From positions 458,866-522,865 of the forward strand of contig MEHQ01000463.1 in assembly GCA_008828725.1 (NCBI GenBank): 64,000 nt of DNA, written 5' to 3'. The position numbers and the translations under genes were made by a program. This stretch comes from Saccharina japonica (lineage: Eukaryota > Sar > Phaeophyceae > Laminariales > Laminariaceae). The first letter of the stretch is position 1, and every line of letters starts with the position of its first letter. Below are positions 36,933 through 48,717 of the stretch, piece by piece. The notes beneath the pieces were generated by a model. It made no database searches, was not told the DNA's origin, and saw only the letters and a list, made by a program, of their open reading frames with translations.

Positions 36933-38850
36933 TAGAGGTGTTACCCGACGAGTACCCGCCTTAAACGGGTACCCGCTTAAACCGGAAAAAAAATACTCGT
37001 GTACTCGCGAGTATTTACGTCTATTTTGGGCGGGTACCCGGGTACCCGTTTAACAGCCGGGTACCCGTCTAACAACCGGGTACCCGGGTACCCGGCACAT
37101 CATTGTTTATCAGGTTTGGTCCTTAACTCTGCAACGGATAGACTCGAAGAGGGTTGTTATACAACGTTCGGCATAACAACCCTGTGCCATATGATTTTCA
37201 TACGACAATACCACCAAAACAACAGACTACGCGCCACAAAAGCATCAAATGGAATGTCTTATATTATTATACGAGCTGGGCCAGCCAAAATATTGTTTTT
37301 AAAGCAGATTGGCCATGCACCGACCAATTTTACGAATTTGGACCTGGAATTTGGACACAGCAGTAGTGTAGATCATGTACCGTACTAATCAACACGCTTG
37401 CCGCCTGCCCTTTTTTCTTTTCTTTTTTCTCGAGATAGATACATATGACTATCAAAACATCGGAAAAAAACGAAACGGATCAAAACTAGCTAAAACAAAA
37501 AATCATCAAAGAAGCCAGAAGGCAAGTATCTTTGCACGTACGGTTCGAAGAAGTGGTTAAAATTTCAGAGTAAAACTCTCAAAATTGGTCGGGGCATGGC
37601 GGAAATCCCTTTTTTGCGTAATTACTTGACTTATATATGGAATCGAGTTTTGGTCATATCTCTTGATGGGTGGCGAAATGGGCAACGATACTTGCATCGA
37701 TTTTCTCCTTGTGTCTTCAGCACTGTCTCCACCAATTTTCATCTTGGTCGAAAATGACATTTTATATACGAATTAAAAAAAAAGAAGGTTGTTTTCGAGT
37801 TTTCGCGGATACCTCGGCGAGATCAAGTCGAGAAAAACAAAAGGTTTGAATTGTTTATATACGAAGTACATTTTGTTTTTGCACAACCACTGGTATGTTA
37901 GGGCTAGTGCTTCCAATTTCTGTCCCCTAATTTGCAGTGGTCACGAGATACGACTTTAGGAAGCTTAAGCTTTGTAAGTTTCTTGGCTGGCCCAGCTTGT
38001 ATGAGTTCGTGAGTTCGAAGCACAGGCGGGTTATTAGCCATAATATATATATAACAAGGGAAAGCGGAATAAATTTGCGCCGCGCGAGGTTAAAAACAAA
38101 ATTGTGGCGGGGATGAAAGTTACTTGATTTTAGTGGGACGAATACAAATTACTTGATTTTACGTATTACAAATTATGTTTTTTACTTCATAATAGTATAG
38201 GCGGTGATAAATCACTTGGTTTCAGTATGGGTGAACTTAAATGACTTCATATTACTACGATTCAATTGTCGTTAGAAAATGTACAAAACAGTATAAAACG
38301 GGTTCATATTTTGGTGAATTTGATTATGGGCTAGGGTAACCTTTACCTTTTGTTTCTCGCAAGTTGATACATTTTAAAATGCGGGTAAAAAAAAAAAATG
38401 TGTCGGGGATAATAACTACTTGATTTTAGTGGGAGGAATAAAAATTAGTTGATTTTAGTACAAATTACATTTTTTACTTGATATTAGTAGAGGCGGTCAG
38501 AAAAATCTTGGTTTCAGTATTAGGGACCTTGAATGACTTTATATTACTATTTCATTGTCGATCAAAACTACAAAACATTATAACGGCCTGCCTCGTAACG
38601 TGCGCTTTTGTGTGCGTGTGCGACGTGCCCGAACTTGCGGCAACGCCGCTACCCAGGGGCCGTGATTTAGGGGATGATAAGGTGTCATCCCCGGAGTTTC
38701 CAACGTAAACCAACAAGTACCCGGGTACCCGGGTACCCGGGGCCCAAATACTCGGCGAGTATGAAGTGTTACTCGTACCCGTGACAGGTATTAGCAAGCC
38801 GGGTAATACTCGCGAGTACCCGGGTAATTGGCAAAAGGGTAACACCTCTA
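36933..38850. mobile_element. Non-autonomous hAT-type element, 1.9 kb, with 8 bp target-site duplication
   Basis: The termini are TAGAGGTGTTACCC and GGGTAACACCTCTA, perfect inverted repeats of 14 bases, flanked by CTGGAAAA on both sides (36925-36932 and 38851-38858). An eight-base duplication and the TAGAGGTG end fit the hAT superfamily. Subterminal clusters of CGGGTACCCGGGTACCCG occur at both ends (36960-37100 and 38716-38825), the usual hAT transposase-binding layout. The interior holds an inverted pair (GAGCTGGGCCAGCC near 37275 and its mirror near 37990) and a repeated block (38113 and 38410, TTACTTGATTTTAGTGGGA), but no transposase. Confidence 0.9.
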
Positions 38851-38858
38851 CTGGAAAA

Positions 38859-39392
38859 ATACAGAAACAAATTAAAGATGGCCGTTCTTCGCCAACATTG
38901 CACGAACCAATGGCGCGCAGCCGCACCGAAAGCAAGATAAAATAACCAGTCCACCAAATTATCTGACTCCAATCCTCTTTGAAGTTCGGGTCTCCTGCTT
39001 TGGGGCGCTTCTCCGCCCTGAAACTCTTGTTCTTCTAGGATACTTTTGTTCTTCGTTTCACGAATATCACGTTTTTTGTGATTCTACGAAAACGAAAAAA
39101 GGATTAGGAATTTTGTTGGAAGTTTCAGTTATTTCTCGAATGATGAACCCTGTGAAAATAATTGCAGCCCCTCGCCTTTCATACCACTCCTGCTACCACC
39201 GCGGTAAACGCAACTGGTAAATACAAGAAGACAACTCTCGCCATGCAATTTTTCCAGATAGTTTTCGCGATGATGGCACTGCTCTTCGGCAATAGCCTCG
39301 TGCTCGGAGCGGAAAAGTACAAGGTGGTACTCGAATGTGTGGTAGGCTGTAATGTACACACCCAGTTGGTATACGTGGGGGGCCGCTGTTAA
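38859..39392 (+). pseudogene. Small-ORF family copy 3 (upstream region and exon 1)
   Basis: Exon 1 at 39243-39323 reads MQFFQIVFAMMALLFGNSLV then LGAEKYK. The donor-like site is weaker (AAG|GTGGTA), and no exon 2 follows; from 39380 the sequence is instead a copy of the repeat module seen at 4470-4790. The upstream 360 bases match copies 1 and 2. It stands in direct orientation after copy 2, with the hAT element between them. Confidence 0.35.
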
Positions 39393-40450
39393 GAAACGTC
39401 ACCGTGGCTTCCAGGCTCAAAGTCTTACTTCGTGTGCGCTCACCAGCAACGTTAACGGCATTTCTTATATGATGAGTCTTATTTTTCTCCATAAATTGTA
39501 GTTTTGGTTTTTCCACTGTTTCCTATTTCATATATATATACTGTACCAGGTATATGTATATATATGCCGCGAGGACCACATATCACGTTGACATTGTACA
39601 TTTCAGCCGCAACCGACGAGTTGGAGTGCCGTTACTACCACTCACTATGTAATTACCTTGGATATGAGGGTACTCTCTTGACCTCCCCAATCAACAAACC
39701 TGACCCTCAATGAAGCCTGTCGTGTGCTCTACGTATACCAAGTATATCTCTGAAACTCCGATAGATCGTACTGTAGCTCCTCCTTGTTTTTAAGGCGAAC
39801 AAGCTTTGTCAAGCCTTCGAGCGAGGTGCTGGAAAGGGCCATGGCGCCTACAGCAGCAGTAGAACGTGTACAGTATATGGCGGACCCCGGGTCTGGGTGC
39901 TCAAGTGCGCGATGCCCACTGCCCACCAGGTCGTCAAGGCAAAGCCGTGTAATGAAGAGCACCGTGTTTCCTTCGGTAATTGTTGTGTTGACCGCAGAGG
40001 TTTCCGCTTTATCTTTTATATTATCCCACCCGCAGGGGGACATTTCACTTGTGATGAAACTGTCAAAACAAAACTGTCGGGGAAAAAATAAAACTGAATA
40101 AAAACAAGTAATGTCGGCATGTCGGCTGTGATGAGACTTTATTACTTGGTTTACTTTTCTGTGCGGTACTCGTAGCACGGCTGGAAGGTGTTAGTGGCGT
40201 GTTTCTTATTCCGTGCCACGCTCCGGAGCGACCTCATTTCTTAAATTAGATGGAACGACAATCACTGCTGTTTCCTACGTATATAGAGTTTTTCTTGTTT
40301 CGTTGCCCGGTTCAAGCTGTCTTTCTCACACGCGATCTCATTTTTTTTTCTCACAATCTCAGTATCTGTTTCTTAACGTAATCCCAGGTATTGTTTTAAT
40401 ACGGGCCCCCACTGGCGGCCATATGTCTCGTATCATGCATGGTATTATAT
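39380..40450. repeat. Repeat modules shared with 4470-5560
   Basis: 39380-39760 matches 4470-4800 and 40040-40440 matches 5150-5560. The middle, 39770-40035, has no counterpart elsewhere in the window and no recognised domain in its short ORFs. Confidence 0.7.
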
Positions 40451-40941
40451 CATAGTACACAGCAGCATTCACTAGGGAATAAGAGGCCCACCCACCCCCA
40501 CGGCGGTAGGGCCACAAGTGTGAGCGGCTCGTATTAAAAATAATGACTCAATAGGAAGGACGCTACTTTTATTTCCGTTTTATTTTTTCGGGTGTTTATG
40601 AGTTATGAACGTTGAAGGTCTCATGCTACACATTGTCGGATGTCAAGAATACTTGGGGTTATTTGGGCAAACATATCGAAGGATTGCTTGTTTCTGTCTC
40701 AAGGCAGGATAAGTAACCATAATAAAGTAGCAGCTGCAAACAAGGAAATTATATGAAAAGGGGGTTGTCGCTCGATGCTTCCTCGGAAGTCAACGGGGAG
40801 GAGGTTGAAGGTGTAGGGCAAATTGAACACGGAGGTGGGCACCTGGTTTTCGTAGTATTCGGCGGTTGCAAATCACCGTAATAGGTGTGGACTTATTGGG
40901 GCCTGGGTGACTCATGTTGGCACACAGCAGCAGTAATTTTC
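40451..40941. other. Unassigned spacer
   Basis: The word ACATTGTCGGAT near 40632 recurs near 41917. A minus-strand frame at 40699-40872 ends in a hydrophobic tail but has no splice acceptor or homology that I can recognise. Confidence 0.3.
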
Positions 40942-41474
40942 CAGTGTTCTTTACGGTTAACCGTCCGTGCACGATACGTTTTTTTTTCGAAAATCCTACG
41001 GTGCGGTTCGGTGCGGTTTTTAGAAAGCAAAAATATTGGGGTGCGGTTCAGTGCGGTTTTCCGATATTGGGAATCCCACGGTGCGGTTCGGTTTTTTCAT
41101 GCATCCTACGGCGGTGCGGTTCAGTGCGGTTTTTAGGAATCAGGAATCCTACGGTGCGGTTCGGTGCGGTTTTCATAAATCAGGAATCCTACGGTGCGGT
41201 TCGGTGCGGTATTCAGAAATCGGGAATCTTACGGTGCGGTTCGGTGCTGTTTTCAGATTTTGAAAATCTTACGGTGCAGTTCGTTTTTTTTCATGCATCC
41301 TACGGTGCGGTTCGGTGCGGTTTTCAGATGTCGTGAACCCTACGGTGCGGTTTGTTTATATTTTGTTTCCTATGGTGCGGTTCGGTGCGGTTTTCCGAAA
41401 TCGCAAAACCTACGGTGCGGTGCGTTGCGGTTTTCAAGAGGGCAAAAGGGAAAACCGCAACGTAAAGAACCCTG
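40942..41474. mobile_element. hAT-like non-autonomous element built of 40 bp repeats
   Basis: The ends are CAGTGTTCTTTACGGTT and, inverted at the right, CAGGGTTCTTTACGTTGCGG. The flanks TAATTTTC and TAATTTCA could be a worn 8 bp duplication. Inside, from 40995 to 41440, are about eleven units of roughly 40 bp with the core CCTACGGTGCGGTTCGGTGC. Subterminal GCGGTTCGG repeats are known in hAT elements; here they fill almost the whole element. No transposase. Confidence 0.7.
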
Positions 41475-43769
41475 TAATTTCACTACTATTAATAATAAGG
41501 CTACGTCCACATTGCCGGGTGACAAAAATATAATACTAATAATATGCCATGTACAGTATACCTAAAGACGAACAGTTGAGACATACCCATAGATCCCCTT
41601 GTGTCCCCCATTTTGCGCATATGCTTGCATGGTTTTGATGAGTCGCTTAGTGTTCTGTACGCGTGAATCATCATATAATGCACAGCAACCCCGTGATCGC
41701 GCGCAAGAGAAAAAGAAGAAACAAGTAAAATGAACAGAGTGGAACATAGGGGAAGAAATATCATTACAAAATAAGTAGCATGAACACAACCAAAGATAAA
41801 AGAGCTGCCAAACAGTTAGACTTTGCGCATACGACGTACGTAGGTTTCCTTTGTTTTCATGGTTTTCTGCTTTCGGGAATGTTATGAGTGGTCAAAGCTG
41901 AAGCTCATGCTGCACATTGTCGGATGGCAAAGATGATGATAAAAATGATAAGATATAATACACTAAAGAAGACAGGAGAAGACAAGGCTGTCAATCTAAC
42001 AACTCCGGAATTAAAGAAGAGTAAACAACGTGTAGGGTCAAACCTATCCTCGGTCGAGCCTCGGTTGTCAATATTATAATGTCGGCGGATTTCCAAACTC
42101 TAGATATAGGCCAACATACGAGTATGAGCATCCGTGCATGAACACATCCCTGCGTAAATATGAACGATCTTGCTCAACGACTGGCCTTGGCTAGGGGGAG
42201 CAGTCACCGTCGCCAGTGCACGAGAGAGTGCTGTGCTGTCTTACGTACTCATGTGTATATATACTCGTATACCACATTGTCTTTTGCTCTTGGAGCCGGG
42301 TCGTGGATACCAAACAACACATATAGTATACCTGGTACGTTTATTTCAGACTGTTTAATTTTAATTTTAATTTAATTTAAATTATTTCTTCCCCCACAAA
42401 TAGACACACACTTCCTGAATTCTACAGCCTCAGATTGTGTCCCCCTCATACGGGATGTACATCCTACATGAGGACATATAAAATCCGTAGGTACGCGCGA
42501 TCGAAGTATTACACTCAGCTAGCAAAGATGAGCTTCGACGAAATCCTCGAGCTCACAGCTGTTGTTTTTTAATTTTTTAATATAATACGTCAAGTATACT
42601 CGTACGTACTCGTACGTATATACAACGCGGATACGTAGTCGATACCAGGTTTGTACATACCAGACAACACATATAATACCAAGAATAACATCCCAGCACT
42701 GATCACTGACATAGGGGTAGGGTTAGGGTTGTGGCCGGGATGTGAGCTTTCGACGCCGAGCACAACACCTTTCACTATCAACCGATGTCCACGCCTTTCA
42801 ATTCGATTCGATGCGATTTGCACCAAAACAAGCTGAAAATACGGACGTGTTTTTCATTTTCGATCGGGTCGACTTTCCCTTCGCCCCAAATGACAAGAAT
42901 ACATTCTTGGTTGTCAACTCGACACTGCCTGTGATACATCATCAGTACGTATACGAGTACCATCACCAGTGTGGCACGAGAGAGTGCTCTATCTTATGTA
43001 TATGAACTCGTATACTCGTACCTGCACATACATACATAGGAAGTGCCCGGTAACATCTTGTCGGAGATCACCGTAAGGATCTCCCATGCAAGTATCACCA
43101 ATTCACCCTGTTCATAAGATATCTGGTAAAGTAGGCCCATGCAACATGACCAAGCTTCGCGAGCTCGGAACGGCTTTGAACACGAGCAGAGGCAGGAGGA
43201 GGGGGTGTTATCTAGGGGCCTCCAGAGACCCCGTCCGCTTCTAAAGCAGTGGTGCTTTCGTCGCGGACGGTGACAGAAGGCGACGTACGTATCATACGAT
43301 ACGAGTACGATCAGAGCGAGGATGAACGATACAATCTCAGCGAAGGATAAACGTAGCAACCGCACCGCATGCAATACTCGTACGTAGAGAAGCCGCGAAT
43401 CGCTGTGGCCACGACGACAAGCACGGCGCACGTACGAGTTGTGCTACAGTATGCCAGCCTACAACGTAAGAAGACGGTGCCGGGCATGCCGGTGTAGGGA
43501 GAAGAGTGCACTTTGAACGTGTGTGGGAGGAAAAATGTTTTTTTGTTTTTGCTCCACTCTAAGTTGCTATGATAAAGTGGGCATCAAAGATCACTTGATT
43601 AAAGTATTGTTTTTTGGGCATCAGACGAACTATATATAATAGATAGATTCGTGTGTGTAGTAATCGTACTACTGCTGCTGTAAAGCAACAACTTGTCACT
43701 ATATACGAGACAACGGTTGATATACCATGCTGATGTATACGGTACGATACATAAGTCCATAAGTCCTCA
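41475..43769. other. Unassigned AT-rich region
   Basis: No recognised gene. The word GGGTTAGGG near 42718 is too short to be a telomeric array. A back-to-back hairpin pair lies at 43215-43270. Confidence 0.35.
43231..43270. other. Strong hairpin, possible structured RNA
   Basis: CCGTCCGC pairs with GCGGACGG (8 bp) and, inside, AAAGCA pairs with TGCTTT (6 bp). Just upstream GGGG at 43215 pairs with CCCC at 43229. This could be RNA structure or chance. Confidence 0.35.
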
Positions 43770-45185
43770 TGTCATGGTATTCATGGTATCCCCGTTTCCC
43801 CTCTATTGTTGAGGTGGCGTGTTTCTGATGAAACGCGCATCGAGCAAAAATTATATTTGCTCCCCCTGGTTCTCAGAAGTCTTCTCGGCACAGGATCAGC
43901 GTGATAATAAAATAAGACATCGAAGATCAAACTGTGATTAACTGAGTTGCGTCTCGTCAAAAACCTGCACGGTAGTCGGGCTTGCCCCATACCGCATTTG
44001 TAGCTACGTACCTAACCTCCCCAGGGAAAAAATACGTTTATACATGGCGTCGGCGACAGACACGTGAGACTCGATCGCGCTTGGTTGCTCTCTTTGCGAG
44101 CCTGACTTTCCATACGCTCGGCAGTATCCCTTGCTTATTTTTCCCTCGATTTTTCTCGTTTTCCGTACGTACGAGTAAATATAGCTGATTTTTGTTTTTT
44201 CTTCATTCCGGATTTATTTTCGATGAGCCCCTCTGACGATGAGATTTCTCCTTCGGACATGCAAGCATCCGTCGTACCCCACGCGCCTTGCCCAGACGCG
44301 GTAGTGGTCGCAGCCCCATTAGGTACCGGCTGCGACAACAGTAGCGATGATAGCTTCGTCGCACCTGCAGAAGCACCACGCCTTCTGACAGGTCGTAGCC
44401 TTGACTTGCTCGACCACCTGACCGAAATTCGAAACGTAACTCGCAAATTTCGCCTGGCAGCCAGCTCCCACAGCCTTCCCAGTCTCGCTCGATTTGAGCA
44501 CAATCCCTTCCGCTTGCGAGCGCGCTGCTGCCCCCCCAGCCTTGCTTGTTGATGTAGCTCCAGCCTCGTGCCCTGGCGTAGCTACAATCTCGTGCAGTAC
44601 TGTTGACCCAGCCCCGTGCTGGCATTGCGTCGGATTTAGACAGCATTGTGCAAGTATGTACTCGTACGAGTATCATGTCCCAGCTCGTATCATATCAGCA
44701 TCGAGTATGTTGACCTGCTCTGTGAGAGACCCTGAGAATGCTGGTACCAGTCTGACTTTTTCCGCCTCGGATACTCTTTTGCAGCTGTTTGCTTCCTGTT
44801 GCAGCTGCAAGCTCCCTAGACATGCTGACCCCTTGCACACGTGAGCCTCCCACCGCTCACCTGTCGAATGTCTCCCCGACACCTCGGCCTGATCTGCAAC
44901 ATGTTGCAGCTCTCGCCGTCGAAGTCCCCCTTAGGGCACCGACCGAGGCTCCCCGCGAGGTCGATGCCGTGTTGGTGCGAGTTGGACAGCCGCGACTAAC
45001 TATCGAAACTTCACCTCATGCATCTGCCCGCCCTTCCCGAAACCAAGAATTCGGCGATGCGGCCGTGCCGCTCTCCAGCTCGCTCGATAGCCTCTCGCCC
45101 GTCTCTGCCCTCAGGGCTTTGACCGTCGACGCTACCGCTGCGAGCCAGAGCGACAGCAGTCACACCCCACCGATGTTGGTTAATT
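43770..45185 (+). mobile_element. Ty3/gypsy fossil copy A: LTR, leader and gag start
   Basis: It starts with an LTR (43770-44042) beginning TGTCATGG, matching 62787-63059. It continues with the leader and the acidic gag N-terminus seen at 48718 (SSDDE/SPSDDEISPSDMQ). It is a partial, broken copy with a few interruptions and abuts copy B head to head at about 45185. Intermediate age: clearly diverged from the long element. Confidence 0.85.
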
Positions 45186-47272
45186 TCAAGTGAAGGGGCC
45201 ACTGCTGATTGTTCTGGGGGGGAAAATGGAACAACGCAGGGGGTTCTTGGGGTGCATCGCGGCTGTCAGTATGCGTAAAACGGCGGGCTCGAGCTCGAGC
45301 CTCGCGCGTAATGCTACGCAGGTCGCGCTGCGAGAGAAGGGGCGGTGCACCTACCAAAGGTTGATTGCTGGTAGTGAAAATGCTTGTGGGCCGGAGGGAA
45401 TAATCTCAGAGGTAGAGGACCCGCCTGGCGGCGGAAGTACGTTTCTGAGGGCATCATTCGCGAGCGAGGGGTCGCGAGTGGCCTCGAAAGTACTGCTGTA
45501 CGAATGGATGAGTACTCGTACTCGTCACTGCTGCGTGCACTTGGGGTGCACGTGGAGCAGGTGCTGCTGTGGTGCCCGTGCCTGATAGGCAGGCCACCTG
45601 GGCAGGCGAGCTGAGCAGCCGCTCTTGAGATACCTCTGTTGGAGGTCTCGAGGCTGCGGCAGTCGAGGTCCGGGGAAGGGTCAGCTCGTCACAGGTTTCA
45701 GGAAAAATCATACGATTTTCCCGACCATGTGAAGTCTGACCGGTCCTTGTCGGGGAGGCGTGGCGAGCTGCAGTCGCCACGGTGACAGCAGTGGCCTCCA
45801 CTGACGAGGGTTCGAAAACCAACATCGGTGGGGTGTGACTGCTGTCGCTCTGGCTCGCAGCGGTAGCATCGACTCAACATCGGTGGGGTGTGACTGCTGT
45901 CACTCTGGCTCGCAGTGGTAGCATCGACAGTCAAAGCCCTGAGGGCAGAGACGGGCGAGAGGCTATCGAGCGAGCTGGAGAGCGGCACGGCCGCATCGCC
46001 GGAAGCCCTGAGGGCAGAGACGGGCGAGAGGCTATCGAGCGAGCTGGAGAGCGGCACGGCCGCATCGCCGAATTCTTGGTTTCGGGTGAGGCGGGCAGGT
46101 GCATGAGGTGAAGTTTCGATAGTTAGTCGCGGCTGTCCAGCACGCACCAACACGGCATCGACCTCGCGGGGAGGCGCGGTCGGTGCCCTAAGGGGGACTT
46201 CGACGGCGAGAGCTGCAACATGTTGCAGATCAGGCCGAGGTGTCGGGGAGACATTCGACAGGTGAGCGGTGGGAGGCTCACGTGTGGAAGGGGTCAGCAT
46301 GTCTAGGGAGCTTGCAGCTGGAGCAGGAAGCAAAAGAGTATCCGAGGTGGAAGAATCTATATACTGGTCCCAGTATTCTCAGGGCCAGAGCAGGTCAACA
46401 TACTCGATGCTGATACGAGCTGGGACATGATACGAGTACATACTTGTACAATACATGCTCGTACTGCTGTCTAAATCCGACGCAATGCCAGCACGGGGCT
46501 GGGTCAACAGTACTGCACGCGACTGTAGCTACGCCAGCGCACTAGGCTGGAGCTACATTAACACGTACGGCTGGGGGGAGGGTCAGGCCGGGGTCGAGCG
46601 AAGGGGCAGCAGCGCGCTCGCAAGCGGAAGGGATTGTGCTCAAATCGAGCGAGACTGGGAAGGCTGTGGGAGCTGGCTGCCAGGCGAAATTTGCGAGTTA
46701 CGTCTCGAATTTCGGTCAGGTGGTCGAGCAAGTCAGGGCTACGACCTGTCAGAAGGCGTGGTGCTTCTGCAGATGCGGCGAAGCTATCATCGCTACTGTT
46801 GTCGCAGCCGGTACCTAAGGGGGCTGCGACCACTACCGCGTCTGGGCAAGGCTCGTGGGCTACGACGGATGCTTGCATGTCCGAAGGAGAAATCTCATCG
46901 TCGGAGGAGCTCATCGAAAATAAATCCGGGATGAAGAAAAAAATTCAGCTATAATATTTACTCGTACGTACGGAAACGAAAAAAATCGAGGGAAAAAAAA
47001 GCAAGGGATACTGCCGAGCGTATGGAAAGTCAAGCTCGCAAAGAGAGCAACCAAGCGCGATCGAGTCTCACGTGTCTGTCGCCGACGCCATGTATAAACG
47101 TATTGGATCACTGGGGAGGTTAGGTACGTAGCTACAAATGCGGTATGGGGCAAACCCGACTACCGTGCAGGTTTGAGACGAGACGCAACTCAGTTACTCA
47201 CAGTTTGATGTTCGATGTCTTATTTTATTATCACGCTGTCCTGTCACGAGAAGATTCTGAGAACCAGGGGGA
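45186..47272 (-). mobile_element. Ty3/gypsy fossil copy B, inverted
   Basis: Reverse complement of the 5' part of the same family, corresponding to about 48431-50290 of the long element, with a partial LTR at 47093-47272. A direct duplication of about 60 bases within its gag segment (around 45945-46065) is seen. It is broken, with several interruptions. Together with copy A it forms a 3.5 kb inverted structure centred near 45565. Confidence 0.85.
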
Positions 47273-48430
47273 GCCAATCCTACAAGCAACACGAACGGGG
47301 GAATGAGGAGCGTGACAGACGCCTTCAAGTGGTCAAACTCCTAACTGCATTAAGCTACTGCGTTGGCGGCTCTTCTCTTTTTGCTGTGTTCCTGCAATTA
47401 ATTGTCATTGATGGGATCGTTTTTTATTCTAAGCGATTTGGGTCAGCACATGAACCTTTTTTTACTGACCGGCAGGTAATTGATGGGTGTGCGTGGTGGG
47501 TGAGAGATTTACTGGGTTGGTCGGTTGGTCCCTCGGCTGGTAGTCCCACAATCACCAACACCACCCACCAACATTTACTGTTAATTAAGCGATGCGTGTC
47601 AGCGCAAAAACCTTGTACGAGTACAGAGAAAAATGTACCAGTAAACAAATACATCTGAATCATTTCATAATTCGTTTTTGTTGTATGATCTTTTTGCTCG
47701 TATTTTGTAAAATCTGTATCAGGTATCAGGTCGGTTGGTCCCTGGGCTGGTAGTCCTACAATCACCAACACCACCCACCAACATTTATTGTTAAGCGATG
47801 CGTGTCAGCGCAAAAACCTTGTACAGAGAAAAATGCAAACTAAGAAATCTGAATCATTTCAGAATTCGTTTTTATTTGTATTGTCTTTTTGCTCGTATTT
47901 CGTAAAATCTGTATCATTTCAGAAATCGTGTTTTATTGTCTTTTTGTTTTCTGCAGCAGCAGCAGCAGATAATGAATGGGATGGACAAAAAAAAAAAAAT
48001 GCTGCTGCTGCTGAACGAGTGCGTACCAGGAACCACCACCAAACCACGGGACGAAGCCACCACCAACCACCACCAGCCACTACGAGCAACAACAACTTCT
48101 GGTGCTCCTGCGGCTCGTGGGGCAGGGGGGGTGGCGGTGGTGGTGATGGTCGTCGTTGTGGTGTTTGCTGGTGATGGTGGTGTGTGTGCTGGTTGCTTTT
48201 TTAGTTGTGTGCGATGATGGTCTTCCTCTTCTCGTCCGATCATCACCGTTGTTGCTCTACTGCCGAGAAATGTGGTCTTCACTTTCAACCCTTGACAGCC
48301 TTGACATGCCGTGACTGTCACCAAACAACTAGTTTTTAGTGTGGAACACTCCACCCTACACCCTTGACAGCGCATGTTTTGCCTTGCTTGACATGTCTCC
48401 CGACATAAAAAAAAAAGCAGCAGCAGCAGC
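47273..48430. repeat. Spacer with a direct duplication and CAC-rich tract
   Basis: 47519-47700 is repeated at 47729-47930 (GTCGGTTGGTCCC, AATCACCAACACCACCCACC, GCGATGCGTGTCAGCGCAAA). 48000-48180 is rich in CAC/GGT triplets. A GCA run (48418-48432) touches the long gypsy element. The overlapping ORFs are low-complexity. Confidence 0.7.
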
Positions 48431-48551
48431 AGCATCAAAACTGTGAGTAACTGAGTTGCGTCTCGTCTCAAACCTGCACGGTAGTCGGGCTTGCCCCATA
48501 CCGCATTTGTAGCTACGTACCTAACCTCCCCAGGACAGTAATACGTTTATA
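48431..48551 (+). repeat. 5' LTR (partial) of the long gypsy element
   Basis: It corresponds to the last ~120 bases of the 273 bp LTR at 62787-63059 and is nearly identical to it. It begins at a GCA run. TGGCGTCGGCGGCATACA at 48554-48571, just after it, is the likely primer-binding site because it starts TGG, the complement of tRNA CCA; the tRNA is not identified. Confidence 0.8.
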
Positions 48552-48717
48552 CATGGCGTCGGCGGCATACACGTGAGACTCGATCGCGCTTGGCTGCTCT
48601 CTTTGCGAGCTTGACTCTCCATACGCTCGGCAGTATCCATTGCTTATTTTTCCCTTGATTTTTCTCGTTTTCCGTACGTACGAGTAATAGCTGATTTTTT
48701 TTTTCCTCATCCCGGAT

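Noticed and set aside
40699-40872. Minus-strand frame with a hydrophobic C-terminus (..HIISLFAAATLLWLLILP)
   Set aside because: It resembles a membrane-anchored terminal exon, but no acceptor AG precedes it, no upstream exon is visible and it has no recognised relative.
42710-42735. Interstitial telomeric repeat (GGGTAGGGTTAGGG)
   Set aside because: Only about two units; expected by chance in repeat-rich DNA.
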